45,474 bases of DNA, from positions 1 through 45,474 of the forward strand of contig CALUKF010000022.1 of NCBI GenBank assembly GCA_944321145.1, given 5' to 3'. This DNA comes from an uncultured Odoribacter sp. GTDB lineage: Bacteria > Bacteroidota > Bacteroidia > Bacteroidales > Marinifilaceae. Position numbers and translations under genes: made by a program. Under the pieces are notes generated by a model, which saw nothing but the letters and a program-made list of their open reading frames with translations, searched no databases and was not told the DNA's origin. Shown piece after piece: positions 43,124 to 45,474 of the stretch (positions are counted from its first letter, which is position 1; the number at the start of each line of letters is the position of its first letter).

Positions 43124-44485
43124 ATGAAAAGAATATTTATTATGCTTTGTGCAATTTGCGGCTTGTCTGTTATGGCTGACGCGCAAGTACGCATTGAAGG
43201 AAAGATAAAAAAATATGCCGGGGAACCTGTTGTTGTGACTTATTCAAAAGGGAAATTAGATATGTCGGATACAGTACAGGTTGCTAAAAATGGCAAATTT
43301 GTGTACGAGAATGCGGAATATGTGGCAACTTTTATCACTATTGCCGATAATCGTTTGGCTCTTGTCCTGGAACCTGGGAGCTGTGTGGAAATGCAGGTGG
43401 ATTTGAAAGATGCTCAAAATATAGAGGTTCGTTTTGAGGGCGATTATACCGCTGAAAATAATTATCAGTTTGCCATGGCGCAACTGCAATCAACAGAACA
43501 GGCATTGCTTTCGGGCGGTTACGTTGCTTTCAAAGATTATCGGGATGCGCTTCAGCCCCGTCTTGCTGCGGTATCGGAAAAAGTCGCTTTGCTGCCGGAG
43601 GGGAAAATGAAAACTCAAAGCATGGAATTGCAGTCAGTGCTTTTTGATTATTTGGCTTGGGATTATTATCGGACGTTACAACGCTCTGATGCGGAAAAGC
43701 TCAGTGCTGATACGGATTTTGCAGCTTTCATGAAGTCAATAGATTTAAACGATGATAAAACGGCAGATTATAATGTACGTGCATTTGTCATCAATTGGTA
43801 TTTGGACAAAGAGGAATTGCGTGATGAAAGAGCAAAAGAGAAACGTTATTTACAACTTGCGGCAGAATTAATTTCTGATCCGGCAGTACGTAATGTTCAT
43901 TTGAGTGAATATATGGAATGGCGTTTAAAAAGTGATAAAGTAAAATATATGCCCGAAGTGTTTGAGGTTTACCAATCGCTTTGCACGGATGCAGAAGCTG
44001 TGAATGCCAACCGTGACCGCTTGAACACTTATATGAACCACTTCAAAATCCGCAATGGTGTCATGGCACCTGATTTTGAGATGGTAGATGTAAATGGCAA
44101 CCGCGTGTGCCTTTCAGACTTCCGGGGCAAAATGGTGTACATCGACGTGTGGGCGACTTGGTGTGCTCCCTGTTGTGCGGAAATTCCCTATGTTGGCAAA
44201 TTGCGTGAGCATTTTGTAAATGACCCTCGCATAGAGTTTATTAGCATCTCCGTGGATACTCAAGTCAAGAAATGGCAAAAAATGGTAGAAGAGGAGCAAT
44301 TGCCTTGGAAGCAATTCATTGTTGAAGGTGGTACCCGTTCTCCTTTTTACAAAGAGTATGCTATTGAGTTTATTCCCCGCTTTATGCTGATTGGCAAGGA
44401 TGGCACGATTGTGGAAATCGACTACATGAAGCCTTCAACCCCTGGCTGTGCTGAAAATCTGAAAGCAATCTTAGATAATCAATAG
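43124..44485 (+). CDS. TlpA-like thiol-disulfide oxidoreductase, secreted type
   Basis: A 453-residue envelope protein with a type-I-like signal (LCAICGLSVMADAQ). The beta-rich N-domain at about 20-105 resembles DUF4369, then a long helical linker (about 110-310), and a C-terminal thioredoxin domain (about 315-453). The active-site cysteines are 347 and 350 in VWATWCAPCC; cis-proline region EFIPRFMLIGKDG. It is the last gene of the second SusCD operon and probably works with the lipoprotein TlpA upstream. A terminator lies 23 bp downstream. Confidence 0.9.
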   Translation: MKRIFIMLCAICGLSVMADAQVRIEGKIKKYAGEPVVVTYSKGKLDMSDTVQVAKNGKFVYENAEYVATFITIADNRLALVLEPGSCVEMQVDLKDAQNIEVRFEGDYTAENNYQFAMAQLQSTEQALLSGGYVAFKDYRDALQPRLAAVSEKVALLPEGKMKTQSMELQSVLFDYLAWDYYRTLQRSDAEKLSADTDFAAFMKSIDLNDDKTADYNVRAFVINWYLDKEELRDERAKEKRYLQLAAELISDPAVRNVHLSEYMEWRLKSDKVKYMPEVFEVYQSLCTDAEAVNANRDRLNTYMNHFKIRNGVMAPDFEMVDVNGNRVCLSDFRGKMVYIDVWATWCAPCCAEIPYVGKLREHFVNDPRIEFISISVDTQVKKWQKMVEEEQLPWKQFIVEGGTRSPFYKEYAIEFIPRFMLIGKDGTIVEIDYMKPSTPGCAENLKAILDNQ

Positions 44486-44507
44486 GAGTGAGGAGTAAAA
44501 TGAGAAT

Positions 44508-44537
44508 GGATGCGTCTGTGTGGGCGCATCCTTTTCG
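44508..44537 (+). terminator. terminator of the second SusCD operon
   Basis: GGATGCG (44508-44514) pairs with CGCATCC (44525-44531), followed by TTTTCGTTT. Confidence 0.8.
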
Positions 44538-44554
44538 TTTCGATTAGACGGATA

Positions 44555-44585
44555 TTTCGCAATTCCCCATTTTGTATTACTTTTG
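44555..44585 (+). promoter_or_regulatory. promoter of the BASS-family symporter gene
   Basis: TACTTTTG (44578-44585) is a full TAnnTTTG match. A TTTCG (44555-44559) lies at -33 spacing. The coding start at 44608 is 22 bp downstream. Confidence 0.6.
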
Positions 44586-44607
44586 CGCCCTGAAAAATGA
44601 CGAAGCA

Positions 44608-45459
44608 ATGAATACGATTTGGATTGTACTGCCCATCCTCACCTTGCTGATGTTTGAGTTAGGTTTGACCTTGCGGGTGGAGGATTTCAGACTGTTTTAC
44701 AAGCGTCCCCGTCCTGTGATTGCGGGGTTGGTGGGGCAATTGTTGTTTTTGCCGCTTTTGGCGTTTGCCATTGGTTTTATTTTCCGGCTGGAACCTTTGT
44801 TTTTTGTCGGCATCGTACTGATAGCCTGCTCGCCGGGAGGCAGTTCGTCCAATATTTTTTCGATGCTTGCCAAGGGCGATGTGGCTTTGTCGGTGTCGCT
44901 GACGGCGTTGAGCAGCATTATCACTCTCTTTACCATTCCTGTCATCATGGAATTTGCAACCCGTTTCATTGGGAATATGCCGGGCGTGGACATCCATTTG
45001 CCGGTCGGCAGCCTGATTGTGCAGAACATTTTGTTGATGCTGGTGCCCATTCTGGCGGGAGTGCTCGTGCAACGCCTGTCCCCGGCGGCTGCACGGAAAA
45101 TTCATGCCGTGCTCTCCAAGATAGCCTTTCCTGCTCTGATTTTTCTGGCTGCGGTGTTTTTTGTGCAGCATCGGGAGACCATTGCCGCCGAGTTCGGGAA
45201 GTTGGGGTTGTGCATCACCCTGCTGATTCTCTCGGCGATGGGCGGCGGGGCTTTGCTCGCGAAAGCCATGCGTCTCAACCGCCGCGAGGAGCGTACGCTG
45301 GTCATTGAAATCGGCATGCAGAACGCTGCACAGAGTATTGCCGTCGCCAGCAGTCCTTTTATTTTCAACAACGACATTATTGCCATACCCGCCATCATTT
45401 ATGCCCTCATGATGAACGTTATCCTTCTGATTTATGTTGCCATCGTGAAGCGGCGCTGA
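44608..45459 (+). CDS. bile acid:sodium symporter (BASS) family transporter
   Basis: About 283 residues from ATG 44608. The in-frame TTG at 44572 lies upstream of the -7 box and is rejected. An inner-membrane carrier with about nine hydrophobic helices: MNTIWIVLPILTLLMFELGL, VAGLVGQLLFLPLLAF-like segment, the family motif ACSPGGSSSNIFSMLAKGDV, SLTALSSIITLFTIPVI, and a late EIGMQNAAQSIAVASSPF. BASS proteins couple Na+ to import of bile acids, pantoate or other organic acids; the substrate here is unknown. The whole gene is inside the window. The remaining 15 bp after it hold nothing visible. Confidence 0.92.
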   Translation: MNTIWIVLPILTLLMFELGLTLRVEDFRLFYKRPRPVIAGLVGQLLFLPLLAFAIGFIFRLEPLFFVGIVLIACSPGGSSSNIFSMLAKGDVALSVSLTALSSIITLFTIPVIMEFATRFIGNMPGVDIHLPVGSLIVQNILLMLVPILAGVLVQRLSPAAARKIHAVLSKIAFPALIFLAAVFFVQHRETIAAEFGKLGLCITLLILSAMGGGALLAKAMRLNRREERTLVIEIGMQNAAQSIAVASSPFIFNNDIIAIPAIIYALMMNVILLIYVAIVKRR

Positions 45460-45474
45460 TTCGCGGCGGGCTTA

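Overview
The window looks like chromosomal DNA of a gut-type Bacteroidota. The likely order is Bacteroidales and a plausible family is Odoribacteraceae (Butyricimonas/Odoribacter-like); this is inferred from gene content, and no database was searched. Supporting signs are two SusC/SusD outer-membrane uptake loci, each behind an ECF sigma factor and a FecR anti-sigma factor and each with a signalling-type (STN) SusC; TAnnTTTG-type -7 promoter boxes; tandem DUF6266-like genes; a DUF5686 protein; and an etfB-etfA-acyl-CoA dehydrogenase operon typical of butyrate-forming or fatty-acyl metabolism.

Layout. 1-9.9 kb: end of an ECF sigma gene, fecR, susC, susD and three lipoproteins (DUF4843, PKD-like, DUF4595-like). 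From within susC onward the DNA is much more AT-rich than its surroundings. 9.95-11.15 kb: a terminator, two large imperfect palindromes, and a hicAB toxin-antitoxin pair whose toxin gene carries a +1 frameshift. 11.15-18.3 kb (minus): tricorn-type protease, then the acyl-CoA dehydrogenase/EtfAB operon. 18.5-24.6 kb (minus): an accessory block with two DUF6266-like genes, a C-terminally short DnaE paralogue that appears to have lost all three polymerase aspartates, a uracil-glycosylase-like protein, a membrane-anchored coiled-coil protein and a small coiled-coil protein. 24.6-25.3 kb: non-coding DNA with two inverted repeats, one enclosing an 11-nt G4-run tandem array. 25.3-35.1 kb: housekeeping genes recQ, DUF5686 protein, lptB, M20 amidohydrolase, tRNA-Gly(CCC), NAD synthetase with a degenerate glutaminase domain, and 5-formyl-THF cyclo-ligase. 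35.1-44.5 kb: second sigma/fecR/susC/susD locus with two TlpA-like thioredoxins. 44.6-45.5 kb: a bile acid:sodium symporter-family gene.

How the genes work together. In each SusCD locus the STN domain of SusC is expected to signal through FecR to the ECF sigma factor, which switches on uptake of a ligand bound by SusC and SusD; the accessory lipoproteins or thioredoxins presumably process or help capture the cargo. The most unusual parts are the dead-polymerase gene and its operon neighbours at 20.2-24.6 kb, the cruciform/G-quadruplex-capable element at 24.98-25.13 kb beside recQ, the palindromes with a broken hicA at 10.0-10.6 kb, and the NAD synthetase with lost glutaminase residues.
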